Notes under the pieces: generated by a model
Seen by the model: the letters and a program-made list of their open reading frames with translations, nothing else
What the model was told of the DNA's origin: nothing
The model's database searches: none
Shown: piece by piece, positions 40,886 to 52,472 of the stretch
How positions within the stretch are numbered: the first letter of the stretch is position 1
Layout of the letters: every line of letters starts with the position of its first letter
Program-made: the position numbers and the translations under genes
Assembly (NCBI GenBank): GCA_922989275.2
Contig: OV277863.1
Span: 19,372,001 to 19,436,000, forward strand
Direction of reading: 5' to 3'
Origin: Gari tellinella
Lineage: Eukaryota; Mollusca; Bivalvia; Cardiida; Psammobiidae
Length of the DNA stretch: 64,000 nucleotides

Positions 40886-40975
40886 AAGGAATGAACCTAA
40901 CGGGGATCGAACCCACAACCTCTTATCCTTTTACAAGTGTCCTTACACGCTACCAATTACTCTAACTCGATTATT
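40886..40975 (-). tRNA. tRNA-like sequence (Thr-like), likely pseudogene or SINE head
   Basis: Minus strand: A box TTAGAGTAATTGGTAGCG, anticodon-loop-like CACTTGTAAAAGG (TGT would be Thr), B box GGTTCGATCCCCG. The acceptor stem does not close, so a functional tRNA is unlikely. Confidence 0.4.
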
Positions 40976-40999
40976 GATTTAAATTCGACACAGAATGCA

Positions 41000-42700
41000 C
41001 AGTATCCTTATATTTCTTTCCGTAAATCAAAACGAAAAGTATCGACTTTCATACCGAAGCTATATATATCCTTTCAGTGACGTATGGATATTCAATTTTT
41101 GACAGGTCAATAAAACCAAACAATACTCCATTGATACATTTTATGAAGAGCCTAGTTGTTGAATACTGGGCTAATTTGTTTTAAATGAGCAATACATAAA
41201 GTGCTTAATCAATTGACAGATAAGTAATTAAACAATTAATTAATTTATTGGTTGTGTGATGCTTTGGAATTATTAACAGTTCCTAAAAGGTGTAAGGTTA
41301 TAGATTGATGGATTGATTACTCAACCCGTAACTAGATGCAATAATTACATATGTGCTTTGTTATACAGGACACAAAATAAGGGGCGTAAACTGGACAACT
41401 CCAACATTTCCTCACTCATTTAAACACCAATTGCTATGGTGTAACTACTCATTAGAATCGTCTCAAAGACACACGGTTCTGGTGAGCATTAACACATTAG
41501 GGTTTAGTGCAGAAATAAAGATTTTAGTTTTTGAAATTCTCCCCTTATCTGGAGCAATGGGTTAAATACAAACATATTGATTAGTTGGTCCGTTGTATAA
41601 TTGACTGATGAGTCAAATAATTGATTGAATGTCCGATGCAATACATGTAGTTGTTCAAGCTTGTCGTTTGAGAATGCTTTTTATATTTGATATTCATTGT
41701 AGTCCATGTTTCTCTGGCTCCTACTTTCGTTTCGATGGAGAGTGAACTTTGACCCTACTGTCGTTGAAACAAATAATTACATCTACATTAGTTGTAATAT
41801 TACTAATTGTAGAATTAGTTATAGTTGATGCCTTAAATATATTTGGCTTTCTTTAAAAAAACATTGTTAGACAATGCTAGATTTAAGGTACCAGCGAACC
41901 AACTGGTGCATAAAGTATCTCTGTCTCCGTAATATAGCCCTTAACAATTAACACAACTGTAGTGCAAGTTGTTATTGCAGCAGTAATAGTGCTGTTACAA
42001 CAGTAACAACACTATTGCAGCGGTAATAATAGCTTGCGTTTTGAACAAAACTGCAATTATTACAGAAAAACAGAAATGTACATATGCGAAATTAATTAAT
42101 TATATCTCCGGGTAGCATTGATTACTACATCTTGATAATTATAGATGCCCTGGTCTATAACTTCAATAGTAGAATCCAATGTATATGAACACATTTAAAT
42201 GTAAGATCCAACTCGGAATTACAAAATTAATAATGATTTAATCTTAAAAGATGAAAATGAACATATCAAAGAAATATTGAGGTAAATTAATATTAAAAAT
42301 TGATAAATATATCAATCAATCAAGATATAGTTTTACCGGTGTCTCAATATTCCGGGATGTTGCCATACATTAGTAATGGTATGCCACCATATCGGAAAAT
42401 TCAGAACCAAGGTACCCTCCCTCATAACATAATTGAAACAGTTTAAGACAGAAACAATAAGAAACAAACATTTAACTCTGATACTTTAATGTCTCAATTA
42501 ACAATGATTTAAATACACATGAAAAACGGCTTTTTAGACCCCAAAAATACTAACATTTACCTACTTGCATAAAAATACACAGTAACTTTTGAAAGTAGAT
42601 TTCCATTCTCATGCAATTATCTAAATTATAGAACACTGTTACTTAAACATGACCAAATGGTCATCTGACCACTCGGATCATGATATTTCATGTACTTCTG
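41000..42700. other. Intergenic, no gene recognised
   Basis: AT-rich. A loose inverted repeat around GTTACAACAGTAAC lies at 41970-42035. An open frame at 41353-41565 has no domain. Confidence 0.45.
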
Positions 42701-42705
42701 GGTAG

Positions 42706-43010
42706 GTGTCGGTGGTCCAGTGGTAGGACGCTCGACTAGGAAGCGAGAGGTTCCTGGTGTGAGCACTGTCAGGATCACTGAAATTTTTCTGAGCAAAAAA
42801 TTAACCCTACATTGCTCCACTTCGCCCAGGTGATTTAAATGGGTACCTGAGAGGGAAATAAGTCAATGTGTCATGGCTGCTAGTAGCGCCGTATGTAAAT
42901 GGCCGACTTATGACTCGATGAACAGGGAGGTAATTGTAAAAGTCGGTAGCATATGACATATAAATTTCAGACTTGATATACCCATACCTTTATACCTTTA
43001 CCTTTCTTAG
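42706..43010 (+). mobile_element. tRNA-derived SINE
   Basis: tRNA-like head GGTGGTCCAGTGGTAGGACG, then CTAGGAAGCGAGAGGTTCC and an imperfect B box. The body contains GGGTACCTGAGAGGGAAAT and AGTCGGTAGCATATGACAT. It ends in a CCTTTATACCTTTACC repeat tail. The head-body-short repeat tail plan is typical of SINEs. Confidence 0.75.
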
Positions 43011-43558
43011 AACTGGTAATGTGGCCATGCAAACTCTTACAATCTAACAAAATCACTTACGCGAATAGCCGTTTTCCGCGTGCATACTGGTTGTCATGTG
43101 ACAATCATTATTATTATTATTTGTATGCTGATGTTTCCTCCATTGCATGACTTATGATTGAATAAATAAAAGTAGAAAGTTGAAACTATTCTTTGTACAA
43201 AGTGACAACATATATAAGTTATCAAAATGCGACTAAATAAATACTTTATATTCTATATACATGTGTAATTAAGTGAGGTTATTGGCTATGGGTTTTGCTA
43301 CATGCAGAATACAATACATTGTAAAAACTGATACAAATTCAAATATCATACATTTGAACAATATAATGTTTCTACTACATGCACATGTATTATGCAAACA
43401 AATATATCACAGTTCTCAAGTCCTAAAACATATTTTTTTACCGAACGGTCAGTTAATATTCTATTGTTGTTTTAATTCAATTCGAATAGTTTCTACCTTT
43501 CTGTGGTTGTAAAACGTTTGTGTGTAAGTACGGCAGTGAAGTGGTTAACCCATTGCTA

Positions 43559-43805
43559 CAGAGGAGAAGACATTATTCTTTCCCATTTTAACGCAAACGA
43601 AACGCAAACACAACGCACTTAAATGAGAAAATTACATGTTTTTTAAATTTCTTACGATTTATTTTATTCTGAGCGGCAAACAGTTCGGAACCTGATCAGA
43701 CGTCGGGTTTCTCGACCTCTGATCTAGTACCAAACTGTTTGCAATGGAAATAATATTTTTTAACGTAAATGCGTTTATTGCGAAAGCATAATGTATAATC
43801 CACTG
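43559..43805 (+). mobile_element. Family A MITE
   Basis: TA-flanked; ends CAGAGGAGAAGACATTATTC and AATGTATAATCCACTG. The hairpin has several mismatches (GACGTCGGGTTTCTCGACC). Confidence 0.8.
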
Positions 43806-43884
43806 TACCTAGTATTTATCTTTATAACGTTTGCATACAGGGAAGACCTATAATACAGACTGAATGCAACACAAACTAATCCTT

Positions 43885-44110
43885 AACCCTTTCATAGCCG
43901 AATTTAACCGTCTGATTTAATTCTGTCGCAAAAACATTATCGTCTGCTGAAATTCAAGTGTTTTAACTTATGCCTAAATACTGATAAAAACCCAATTTAG
44001 ATCCGGATCAGAAGCCGTGTTACCAAAGTCTGATCTGGATCCGAACTGTTTGCAATGTCGATTTTAATCGCTTATTGTGGTGATATGATTAACAAATGAC
44101 TACACTATAG
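43885..44110. mobile_element. Family D MITE, diverged
   Basis: TTAACCCTTTCATAGCCG left end; hairpin arms CCAATTTAGATCCGGATCAG and CTGATCTGGATCCGAACTG; right end near ACTATAGGGTTAA. Confidence 0.65.
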
Positions 44111-44113
44111 GGT

Positions 44114-44247
44114 TAATACACCTTTTTTCGTGCATTAACATCTGAAGAAGCCCGCGGGCTTTATTTGAAGCCCGAGGCTTTAGCCGAGGGCTCCAAGACA
44201 GCACAAGGGCTTCTGCAGATGTTAATACACGAAAAACAGGTGTATTG
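44114..44247. repeat. Palindromic element family H
   Basis: Outer arms TAATACACCTTTTTTCGTGC and CACGAAAAACAGGTGTATT; inner AACATCTGAAGAAGCCC and GGGCTTCTGCAGATGTTA. Near the centre sits CCGAGGCTTTAGCCGAGG. Confidence 0.65.
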
Positions 44248-44849
44248 ACACTATTCTTGCATAAAAATATGGCTATTTCCCCTTTTTGTTGGATTTCACC
44301 TTACTCTGTTCGCTAATACATTGACAGCGTACGCGCACCTAGAGAGGTCAAGTTTGTTTACAAAATGTTCATGTGTTTTATATATCCACGGCCTAGATAC
44401 AGGGCCACATGCATAGGATTTATCAATGTCGGCCATTTTTAAAAGCGACTCGATTCGCATGTGTAATTTACGCTTGGCATTCAACAGACATCATGTTGTT
44501 ATTCCGTTAATTCAAGGACTTGAAAATGTAACAATATGTCTGGACAAGAGGAGATACTAGTATTGTGTGGTTGGATATTGGAATAACGTTGAATGAGTTG
44601 GTTTGATACCAACGTGAGACGAAGCATACAGACCGGTCAGGTGCGACGCAACACAGAACGCAGTCAGAGGTTTTCTCTAGACCAATTCTATGGAAATACA
44701 GGTACAACGATTTACTGTTTAGCATGCTTATGGTAGGACTTTATTTATAATACTATATTTATTAATACATATCAGATACATGAATGGATTCCTATTAAAG
44801 CACTAGCAGTCGATTGCAGTTATTATAACTCCATAATGTAGTCTAGCGG

Positions 44850-45100
44850 GATCAGATGAGAAAACGTTATTCTTTCCCGTTTAAACGCAACGAAACGCAA
44901 ACGCATTGCACTAAACTGGAGAAAATGACAACATTTTTATACTTCAGACTTTTTATTTTAATCCGAGTAGCACACAGACTTTAACATTTTGGAGCCTGGT
45001 CAGACACTGGGTTACTCGGCGTCTGATCTGGCTCCAAATCGGCGTCTGATCTGGCTCCAAACTGTTTGCAATGGAAACAATAGTTTAAGAGAATAATGTT
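44850..45100 (+). mobile_element. Family A MITE with duplicated right hairpin arm
   Basis: Left end AGATGAGAAAACGTTATTC. The block CGGCGTCTGATCTGGCTCC occurs twice in tandem (from 45017 and from 45039). The right end is degraded. Confidence 0.7.
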
Positions 45101-45359
45101 TTTTATCACATAATTTGCGGTCTAGGAGTTGCATAAAGCGATTGTATAAATATCGTAATCCACTAGTGGAATATCGTTTTTTGGGCTCCGGCCTAACTTG
45201 TTCGTCCATAAGCGCTGCATGTAGCGGGGCGCCAAATGACGTCATTTACTATGACGTTAACGTAAACAACGTAACGTTTGGCGGAAAATCTATATAGCGG
45301 AGGGTCTACAAACTACGGCTTCAAATCAATTTAATAGGTGCTTGAACTTGTTATGTGAT

Positions 45360-45514
45360 AAATAGAATATCACATTCATGCTCATTATTTATCATTTTTA
45401 ATAACTCGTTGACTAAAATGAATATGACGCTCGCCAAGGCTCGCGTCATATCATTTTAGTCAACTCGTTTATTAAAAATGGTAAATAATGAGCACTCATA
45501 CAATATCCTCTATT
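45360..45514. repeat. Palindromic element family I, second copy
   Basis: AAATAGAATATCACATTCAT left and GAGCACTCATACAATATCC right. The inner palindrome ACTCGTTGACTAAAATGA pairs around GCTCGCCAAGGCTCGCG. A CpG-rich flank with TGACGTCAT precedes it. Confidence 0.65.
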
Positions 45515-46041
45515 TCCACTGTTATCTTAGTAGAAACTCATCAAGTCGTCCTAAAGTGTTTGATTTGTCAGATTTGAGTTTTTGATGAGCATTTGACTAT
45601 ATATCAAATGTCTAAGAACCATATAAGACTCAACTTAAAAGCTTTATAACATTTTAACTTTCTTTTATCTATACGTCTAACTGTTATTGTGCTTTGTAAC
45701 CATTTTTATACTACAGTTGTCTAGGAATTTAGAATAATTTTGAAAATATGTTTTGATAATTTCGTACGCCATTTAAATATTAGGAGCATACTCAGTCAGT
45801 TACTGAAATAGCAAGAACGGAATTTGGGTTGACATGCTATTTTATCAAAATTGCCATTATAGATTCTAAATGTGTGTGTCTGTTAGATTTACTTTTAGAT
45901 TTACTTTTAGATTTGAATTTGAATAGTCTCATTCAATCAATGCCTACATTAAAGAATTAAAAATAATTCTCAATAAGATGATAAAGCTGTCTATATGTTT
46001 CAGCTGTTTATTATTTATTTTCATACATGTTTGTTGTTTCA

Positions 46042-46170
46042 GATTCTATCACCAGATGTCACTGGCCATCAGACTTGGATGTTGGTCTAAATCTTGAGAA
46101 GTCTGCAATATTAACCCTGGAGTCATCTTTTCTCCTTGACTGTGAACAGAATGTGTTTGGTGCTTACTGA
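46042..46170 (+). other. Possible isolated 3' exon (weak)
   Basis: A TTGTTGTTTCAG acceptor precedes an open frame of about 40 codons ending in TGA (CHWPSDLDVGLN...). There is no recognisable domain and no partner exon. It may be noncoding. Confidence 0.2.
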
Positions 46171-46345
46171 ACAGAGAACAGTGACAATAACGAGAATGAA
46201 CCAGATTTAACAAAGTTTAATTCATGATGAATTTATGTTTACACAAAGTCATCACCCGACTGGTCTCAAAATAACAGAAAAAGTCTTAGTTTCATGAGGA
46301 AATGCTAACCCAAGACATCTATTACATAATTTGATTGCACATTAA

Positions 46346-46545
46346 CCCATCATTCAATCAATATGCAGTTTTACCCCTCTTATTTATTTCTCCACTGAGC
46401 AAAATAGTTCCACACTATGGAATCATGAATGTAAGCACTATAAGGAGCCTAAAGCATTTTGAAAGTAAAGCAGAATGTACCATCAGGTACTTTCTACTTT
46501 ACTGTCAACATGCTGTAATAAAAAACCTGGATAATGGGTAAAGGG
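46346..46545. mobile_element. Family C MITE
   Basis: TTAA on both sides; ends CCCATCATTCAATCAAT and GATAATGGGTAAAGGG. Hairpin GAAAGTAAAGCAGAATGTAC with partner GTACTTTCTACTTTACTGTC. Confidence 0.8.
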
Positions 46546-46559
46546 TTAAACAGACATAG

Positions 46560-48860
46560 TCTGACAGATCACATTGCTGTCCAAATTGCAGAGCTACAGG
46601 TAAAAGGCATGATTTTATGTTATTTTCAAATATTCTAAATGTCTTTTTTTCATTTTAAATTCCATTTCTAAAAAATAATTATTTCCCAAATGCATTACTT
46701 TGACTACTCAAACTTCTTAGAATATATCTATTACATTGTGCTTCAGTATATTTACCAAGTTCATTTATTATCTTGTGCTGTGTAATTTGTTAGAACTTGA
46801 AATATGTTTACAAACCAGCATTTCAAATAAAATATATTTCAATAAGCGCAATATTTTTTTAAATATTAGTCATTTTCTTCCATATCACAGCTTCCTTTAT
46901 TTTTTAATTGCACATCAATTGTATATCTTGCAAGTATTATGCTTCACTACAAACAGTGTACTTACAAAGAATGCACTTGTCCTCTGCCTCAGTGTAAACT
47001 TTGAACAGAACATTCCCTAAAGGAGCCCTCTGATCAAGGTCGCCACACGAAGAATAATTGTTAATGCATCGGTGTACATGTATACTTTATACAGAACGCA
47101 ATTAAACAAGATGGACTCAATTTATTTTTGATTTTAAATGTACTTTTAAAGTTTCAGTGATTATTGAATGAGAGGTTTCGCCTAACTGTAGACAACGTAT
47201 GCAAATAGTCGCTGTCATGGACATTTTACTGAAATGAACTATCTGGTCGTAGACCAATGGGAGTGTCAGATGGCCGATTTTGTCTATTTCAAAAGTGATT
47301 GATATGGGTTTACGGCCGCAAACTGTGACACAAAGGTCGTCATAATAGCGCCGATGTTGTGTTAATTTCATGTCATCTATGATAGCAAGTCGCTGCCGTC
47401 GAAAGTTCGGCATATGTGCACAATAACGGTACAATGTACACATAGCTCGTATACGAGCAATGGGATTCCAGTTGTTTGTTATCGCTTTTATTAATGAGTC
47501 AACTGGACATTTTATTAATAAATCAAAACTTATTTTGCCTAGTGTGTTTACTTATATGATGTTTTCTGTTTTGTATCCATCCTACCTAATAATGTCACCT
47601 GTCAACAGAATTATTTAGTTGTACAAGTTTGGTTGTACTGTATACTATGGAGAAGAGGTTATTTTTTCCCAATAAACTCGTTAATGCTAAAACTATATTT
47701 GACTATAATTTTCCATTGTACATGTAAACAGTTTGTAACCAGATCAGACACCGGATAACTAAGCGTCTGATCAGGCTCCAAACTATTTATCACTCAGATA
47801 AAAATGATTGGACGTAATTGTCAAAAAGTATGCCATTTTCTACCTTTATATACAGTGTGTTTGCGTTTTGCTTGCGTTTAAACGGGGGAAAAACGCCTTC
47901 TTCACAGTCTATTTCTTGAAATAGATTTAGAAACTAATAGGACATGTATGCGTAGGCGTAATGCCACGCATCATTGGTTTTTTGGATTTATCACATAGTA
48001 ATGAGTTCAAAAGGTGCAAACTGAATGGGAAACAGTTTGATCCTGACCAGAATGCTCCCTCAGGAGTCTACACCGTTTGCTAGCTATTGTCTGTCCAAAT
48101 ACTTAGAGTAATTACAGTAAAAACCTTTCGCATATCGCCTTAATGACCGTTATGTGTATTTGGCGCACGGTAATTATTTTGTATTTTCAATTACAATGCA
48201 TTCACCAGCATCTTTGCACTGACAGTGTGAGCTGAAGTTTGGCCAGAACACTCTTCAAACGTCATTGTTATTGTTTATACTGGGCCCCGGAACAATCATA
48301 ACTATAGCGGTCATTAACGGCGCGTGTGCACGTGAATCGCCTTGTTAATACACGTTAAAGTACTCGTTAATACACCCCCTGGGAACGGGTTTTTATGCAA
48401 GAATGTTTGTTATTATGCATTTCTTGCTACGTTGTAAAATAAGTCCACCATCGAGGATATTGATAACTACCGCATAGCACGTCATGCCTTGAGATATCAT
48501 CATTATGTGGGTACGAAATGACCAAGATAGTAGGTACGTTTAATTTGGGTACGTATTGACCATGTGTACATTTTGGGTACGAACTGACGAAGGTGTGCGT
48601 ATGATATGGATTGGATACTATATGGTTTGGGTACGAAATGACCAGATCACCTTTACAATATCCGTTTACAAACCCTCACTAATTTCGAGTCGGCTGAAAA
48701 CATTGTCGTTGCTTTTACAGCTCAAATATAGCAAGACAATTTGACTGAACAAAATAGCGATTTTGAATTTCTAACAATTTTGATCTTGAACAGGCGCTAA
48801 GATAATCGGCGACTTATTGTGATAAAACTCTTTTCAAACGACAGTCTGTTCAGGTCAGAA
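46560..48860. other. Intergenic; one MITE, otherwise no gene recognised
   Basis: Apart from the family A copy at 47646, there is a stretch with several GGGTACGAAMTGACC phrases (48509-48643). No exon fits the neighbouring genes. Confidence 0.4.
47646..47910 (-). mobile_element. Family A MITE, reverse orientation, diverged
   Basis: Ends CTATGGAGAAGAGGTTATTT and CGTTTAAACGGGGGAAAAAC. The hairpin is still readable (ACCAGATCAGACACCGG). Confidence 0.75.
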
Positions 48861-48874
48861 AGGGCATATGTTAA

Positions 48875-49072
48875 CCCCTTCACTGCGTTACTCCGAGTAC
48901 AATGATTATTTGCAAATAGCTTAGGCCCTGATCAGACACAGCCTAATTCGTCGTCTGATTCAGATCAAAACTGTTTGACACTCATTACAATACTTCTAAA
49001 AAGTTAAAGAATTAGAACTTTAAATCAGACGATAAATTGTTAAAAGCAGATGACTTCAATCAGTGAAAGGGG
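48875..49072. mobile_element. Family D MITE
   Basis: TTAA on both sides; ends CCCCTTCACTGCGTTACTCC and ATCAGTGAAAGGGG. The hairpin is partly decayed (GCCCTGATCAGACACAGCC). Confidence 0.8.
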
Positions 49073-49083
49073 TTAAACTATAG

Positions 49084-49344
49084 AAATGAGCCGTTGCCTG
49101 AAAAAACCTCCCTTATTGCATTGCGAACAGTGTAGATAAAGGAGAGCGTCTTTGACGCGGCAGCTGGCCTTTATCTACACTGTGTGACACCCACGTGCAT
49201 CTAAAGCATTTCATGTAGCTGTATTATATATGGTTTTTGGCAGTGTAGACCAAACTCAGATACAGAGCCTGGGATGACAACGATGCTTGGTCTGTACAAT
49301 ATTACAATGCATAAGGCAGGTTTTCTCATGACATGTCTCAAATG
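49084..49344. mobile_element. Family F MITE forming the sequence just after the amine oxidase 2 stop codon
   Basis: Ends AAATGAGCCGTTGCCTGA and TCATGACATGTCTCAAAT. Hairpin arms CAGTGTAGATAAAGGAGAGC and GGCCTTTATCTACACTGTG. It starts about 8 bases after the stop of the oxidase gene, so it should supply most or all of the 3' untranslated region. Confidence 0.8.
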
Positions 49345-49352
49345 AAAAATAA

Positions 49353-51725
49353 TTAATTGTTCGATGTTTCTCTGCGCCCGTCATACTCGTAAGGACCCAC
49401 TGAAACAGGCACACAGTCTGACTTAAAAGAACTACCGTAGGTCTGAATGTCCAACCCACCGCTTGCCTTCGGGCGAATCACTACCGTATCCGTTGAGTCC
49501 GTACTCGGATCAACGGTGAAGTAATTGTGAGGAGTAAGAAAGAAAGACAGATGGTTCCAATTTGTTGGTGTTGATGGGACGTCTTCAGATCCAGGTATAT
49601 GATGGGTACCAATGGTCACCCAGGCAACAAGGTCCTTGTCAACTAAACTCTCTCCGTCTATGTAATCTTCAAAATCGAGTATTGGATCCCAGGGATCATG
49701 TTGGGCGTAAAGGGACGAAGACATTTCTTCCTCGTCCTTTCTCTTAGTAACAATAATTGGGTACTTTGCCCATTTTGCGGAGGCAGCCACTGATTCATTA
49801 GCGATAACAACATTGATCGGTGATTTGTTAATTATTCTATAGGCTCTACCTTCCCCAAAGTGATTGTGGGCATTTTTGTTGTGAATAAGGTGATATTGAG
49901 GGGTACTTGTAAGAAACGTGGATATATTTGACTCCGTTTTTATCAAATTCTTCGTGATTTTCATTTGCGTTTTGGTTTCCCCCTTTATCCATGGATTTTT
50001 AATTGTTTCAAGCCCAACGTCTAATGTTGAGAAACGATTCTTTGTTCCGGCAATGTCAAGATCGACTTTAAAATTGAATATGTGTTGATGGAGATCTGCC
50101 ATGACATGCTCATATATAATGCTGCCATAACGCTCTTCTTGTGGTAGCCGGAACGTTGACTGCACGTATCCTGTTGGAGAGGCCATGACTTCAACAGCAC
50201 CATTGCTGTAGAAAATATAATCAAATACATAATCATAGTTCCATACATTTGCTACCGTTCTTATTTTGAGATGGTAATCGGTGAGTCCGCCGTAGAAGTC
50301 ATAACCTCCATGGAAGTCATTTGCATAATGCCTACGCAAAGGAATGCCGCCGTTATTTTCAAAAACACATACGTTGTTTTTAAAATGTTCCGGTTTCCCG
50401 TTGTTCATCATAAAGTATGTGTCGAGAAAGGCAGCAGTGTCGGGACAGTCTACACCACGTACCAATTCCATATTTTGAGACCCGAGCAGCCATGATACAT
50501 CGTAATAAAATGTATTCCCTTGTGAGGGTCCGTACCCAGTGTAATAAACTAGAACTTCTTGTAGGCTGATTTCATACGCAATGCGGGTACCGTCGAACTG
50601 TAAATCAAAGATCATTAAACCAGTAGTTGGACGCATGTGGTAGTAGAAGCTCCACTTTCCATAGACAATGTGTTGTCCATGAATATCAAACCGTTTACCA
50701 TCGGGTTCCATTAATTTAGGGCCTTGTATAGGTGTCTCCGGTAGCTCTCCTCTGGCTTCGTAAGAGGAGTATGGAGGGGAGTCTTCATGTGCCCTTACTT
50801 TGATAAGTTTCAAAGTTCTACTATTATATGAATCCATCAAAGCATCAGCACTGTCGAAAGCTTGGCCATTGTATACGAGTTTAACAACCTTCCACTCGTT
50901 CACATCCGGTGATTTATGTTCGATCAAAAATTCAAGTCCAAGAGGGTGTATATAGTATCCATCTACAGCCGGAAATATCCAAGTATAAGAGGTTCGATCC
51001 CCTGAATTAAGTCCACGTGGTGCTACATCAAAGATGTTTAAACAATTTACACCTTTTGTGCAGTTGTGAAAACATAGTCCATAACTTTCCATCAGTAGGG
51101 GATATAACTGTTCCATAACCTTTTCGTATATTACTGACGAGATGAATTTGTTATCGATATTATCCATAGGTCTACTAGTGTATGGAATTGGTCTTCTCCT
51201 AAACGATGGGTTGTTGTATAACACCGCTTTCGTCGGCTTTGGTAAAGGGGAAACAATATATTCTTCAACAAGAGGCGGATTCTTGCTCCCGCGCACGATT
51301 ACAGCCTTTGCCTTTCTCGCGGGTCGTTTACTCCCTTTATCTAAGTATTGTATTGCATCTCCCTTTTTAGGTAAAACAAGTTCTATTGAGAAAATGTAAC
51401 TGCTGTCAGGCGTTGCAGAATCCCATGGCGTTATATCTAAAGTTTCCAAATTTAAAAGAAAATTTCGCACCGCTATGTATTCTGCCTCTGTCATTTCGTC
51501 AAATACATCCGGGTTACTCGAATCACGTGGTCGAATATGGCGCTTATTGTTTGTTTTGCAGTACTGAATGGGAGTTTTAGATGTAGCCAGGTAGATGACA
51601 ACTACCACAAGTATAATGCAGATCACAACCAATGTAGCTCCAACGATACGGATAAGCAGCGCCTTTCTTAATTTCCTCTCTTCTTCATTGCTATATTGAT
51701 CCTGATGAGCGAGCTCGTTTTTGGA
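49353..51725 (-). CDS. Membrane copper amine oxidase paralogue 2, main exon (catalytic residues intact)
   Basis: Encodes residues 58-847, from a TTACGATTTCAG acceptor to a TAA stop. A charged juxtamembrane segment (QYSNEEERKLRK) precedes one membrane span (VVICIILVVVVIYLAT), then the extracellular amine oxidase. Active-site features by spacing to the AOC3 family: Tyr452 (contacts TPQ), general base Asp466 (YYDVSW), TPQ-precursor Tyr554 in NYDY, copper ligands His603 and His605 (HQH) and His766 (THHIPGSEDVP). The expected product oxidises primary amines at the cell surface, giving aldehyde, ammonia and hydrogen peroxide; the natural substrate is unknown. It is about 850 residues, somewhat longer than vertebrate AOC3 because of the cytoplasmic tail. 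Confidence 0.96.
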   Translation of the reverse strand, partial: SKNELAHQDQYSNEEERKLRKALLIRIVGATLVVICIILVVVVIYLATSKTPIQYCKTNNKRHIRPRDSSNPDVFDEMTEAEYIAVRNFLLNLETLDITPWDSATPDSSYIFSIELVLPKKGDAIQYLDKGSKRPARKAKAVIVRGSKNPPLVEEYIVSPLPKPTKAVLYNNPSFRRRPIPYTSRPMDNIDNKFISSVIYEKVMEQLYPLLMESYGLCFHNCTKGVNCLNIFDVAPRGLNSGDRTSYTWIFPAVDGYYIHPLGLEFLIEHKSPDVNEWKVVKLVYNGQAFDSADALMDSYNSRTLKLIKVRAHEDSPPYSSYEARGELPETPIQGPKLMEPDGKRFDIHGQHIVYGKWSFYYHMRPTTGLMIFDLQFDGTRIAYEISLQEVLVYYTGYGPSQGNTFYYDVSWLLGSQNMELVRGVDCPDTAAFLDTYFMMNNGKPEHFKNNVCVFENNGGIPLRRHYANDFHGGYDFYGGLTDYHLKIRTVANVWNYDYVFDYIFYSNGAVEVMASPTGYVQSTFRLPQEERYGSIIYEHVMADLHQHIFNFKVDLDIAGTKNRFSTLDVGLETIKNPWIKGETKTQMKITKNLIKTESNISTFLTSTPQYHLIHNKNAHNHFGEGRAYRIINKSPINVVIANESVAASAKWAKYPIIVTKRKDEEEMSSSLYAQHDPWDPILDFEDYIDGESLVDKDLVAWVTIGTHHIPGSEDVPSTPTNWNHLSFFLTPHNYFTVDPSTDSTDTVVIRPKASGGLDIQTYGSSFKSDCVPVSVGPYEYDGRRETSNN

Positions 51726-51948
51726 CTGAAATCGTAATTAATTTGAGGTAAAGTCATATATAAATAGAATTAAATACATATCAAATCTTTCAAAATGACT
51801 AGGATCAAATATTCTTTTTGTATTTTTGATACTGTACGCTTGTAAATTCTGTTAAAATAACTAATTTTGTTTGACTTTAAATACGTCACTAATTGGTAAT
51901 ATATGTTCAAAAGGCCAATGAACTTATTGCATGCCCATCATCTCTTAG

Positions 51949-52187
51949 CCCATTATTACATAGACTGGTACAAGGTTTGAAGACAGATGGCCACTTAAGG
52001 CTGGTTGAAGGTAATGCATAATGCGCCTTAAGGCGCATTCTGCTTTACTTTCAGTCTGCTTTAAGTTATTTACAATGATGTAGAAAATATTTCTTATGCT
52101 ATATATTCATGATTGTACAAAGTGAAACTATTTCTTTAGTGGAGGAATTAATGAGAGGCAACAAAGACGTATTTATGGAGTAATGGG
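51949..52187. mobile_element. Family C MITE in intron 2 of amine oxidase 2
   Basis: Ends CCCATTATTACATAGACTGG and TTTATGGAGTAATGGG. Hairpin arms AATGCATAATGCGCC and GGCGCATTCTGCTTTACTTT around TTAA. Confidence 0.8.
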
Positions 52188-52269
52188 TCAAATGCAATTT
52201 AATCAGTGCAATACTTCTATCTATTGCAATAAGTAAATCCATGTACATTTAGTAATATTACCGTTATGA

Positions 52270-52436
52270 TCTTAACCTTTAAACAGTGCAACTGGCCTGG
52301 GGATACACTATTTCCACGTTTATGCTGCTACCAAAACATTGATACTGATAAGGTGTCGCGTTACGTGGCGTTTGATTAGGATCCAAACCGTTTGCAAATA
52401 ACCATTGTACTCGGGGTAAGGCAGTGAATGGGTTAA
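52270..52436. mobile_element. Family D MITE fragment
   Basis: Right end CTCGGGGTAAGGCAGTGAAT then GGGTTAA. The hairpin is decayed (GATAAGGTGTCGCGTTACG). Confidence 0.6.
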
Positions 52437-52472
52437 ACATAGATTTCCCGCGATGGTACTCTCTAAACTTAC

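Noticed and set aside
49353..51632. Start of amine oxidase 2 at 51632
   Set aside because: The codon there is TTG in the middle of the membrane span. The frame continues to an acceptor at 51726-51727.
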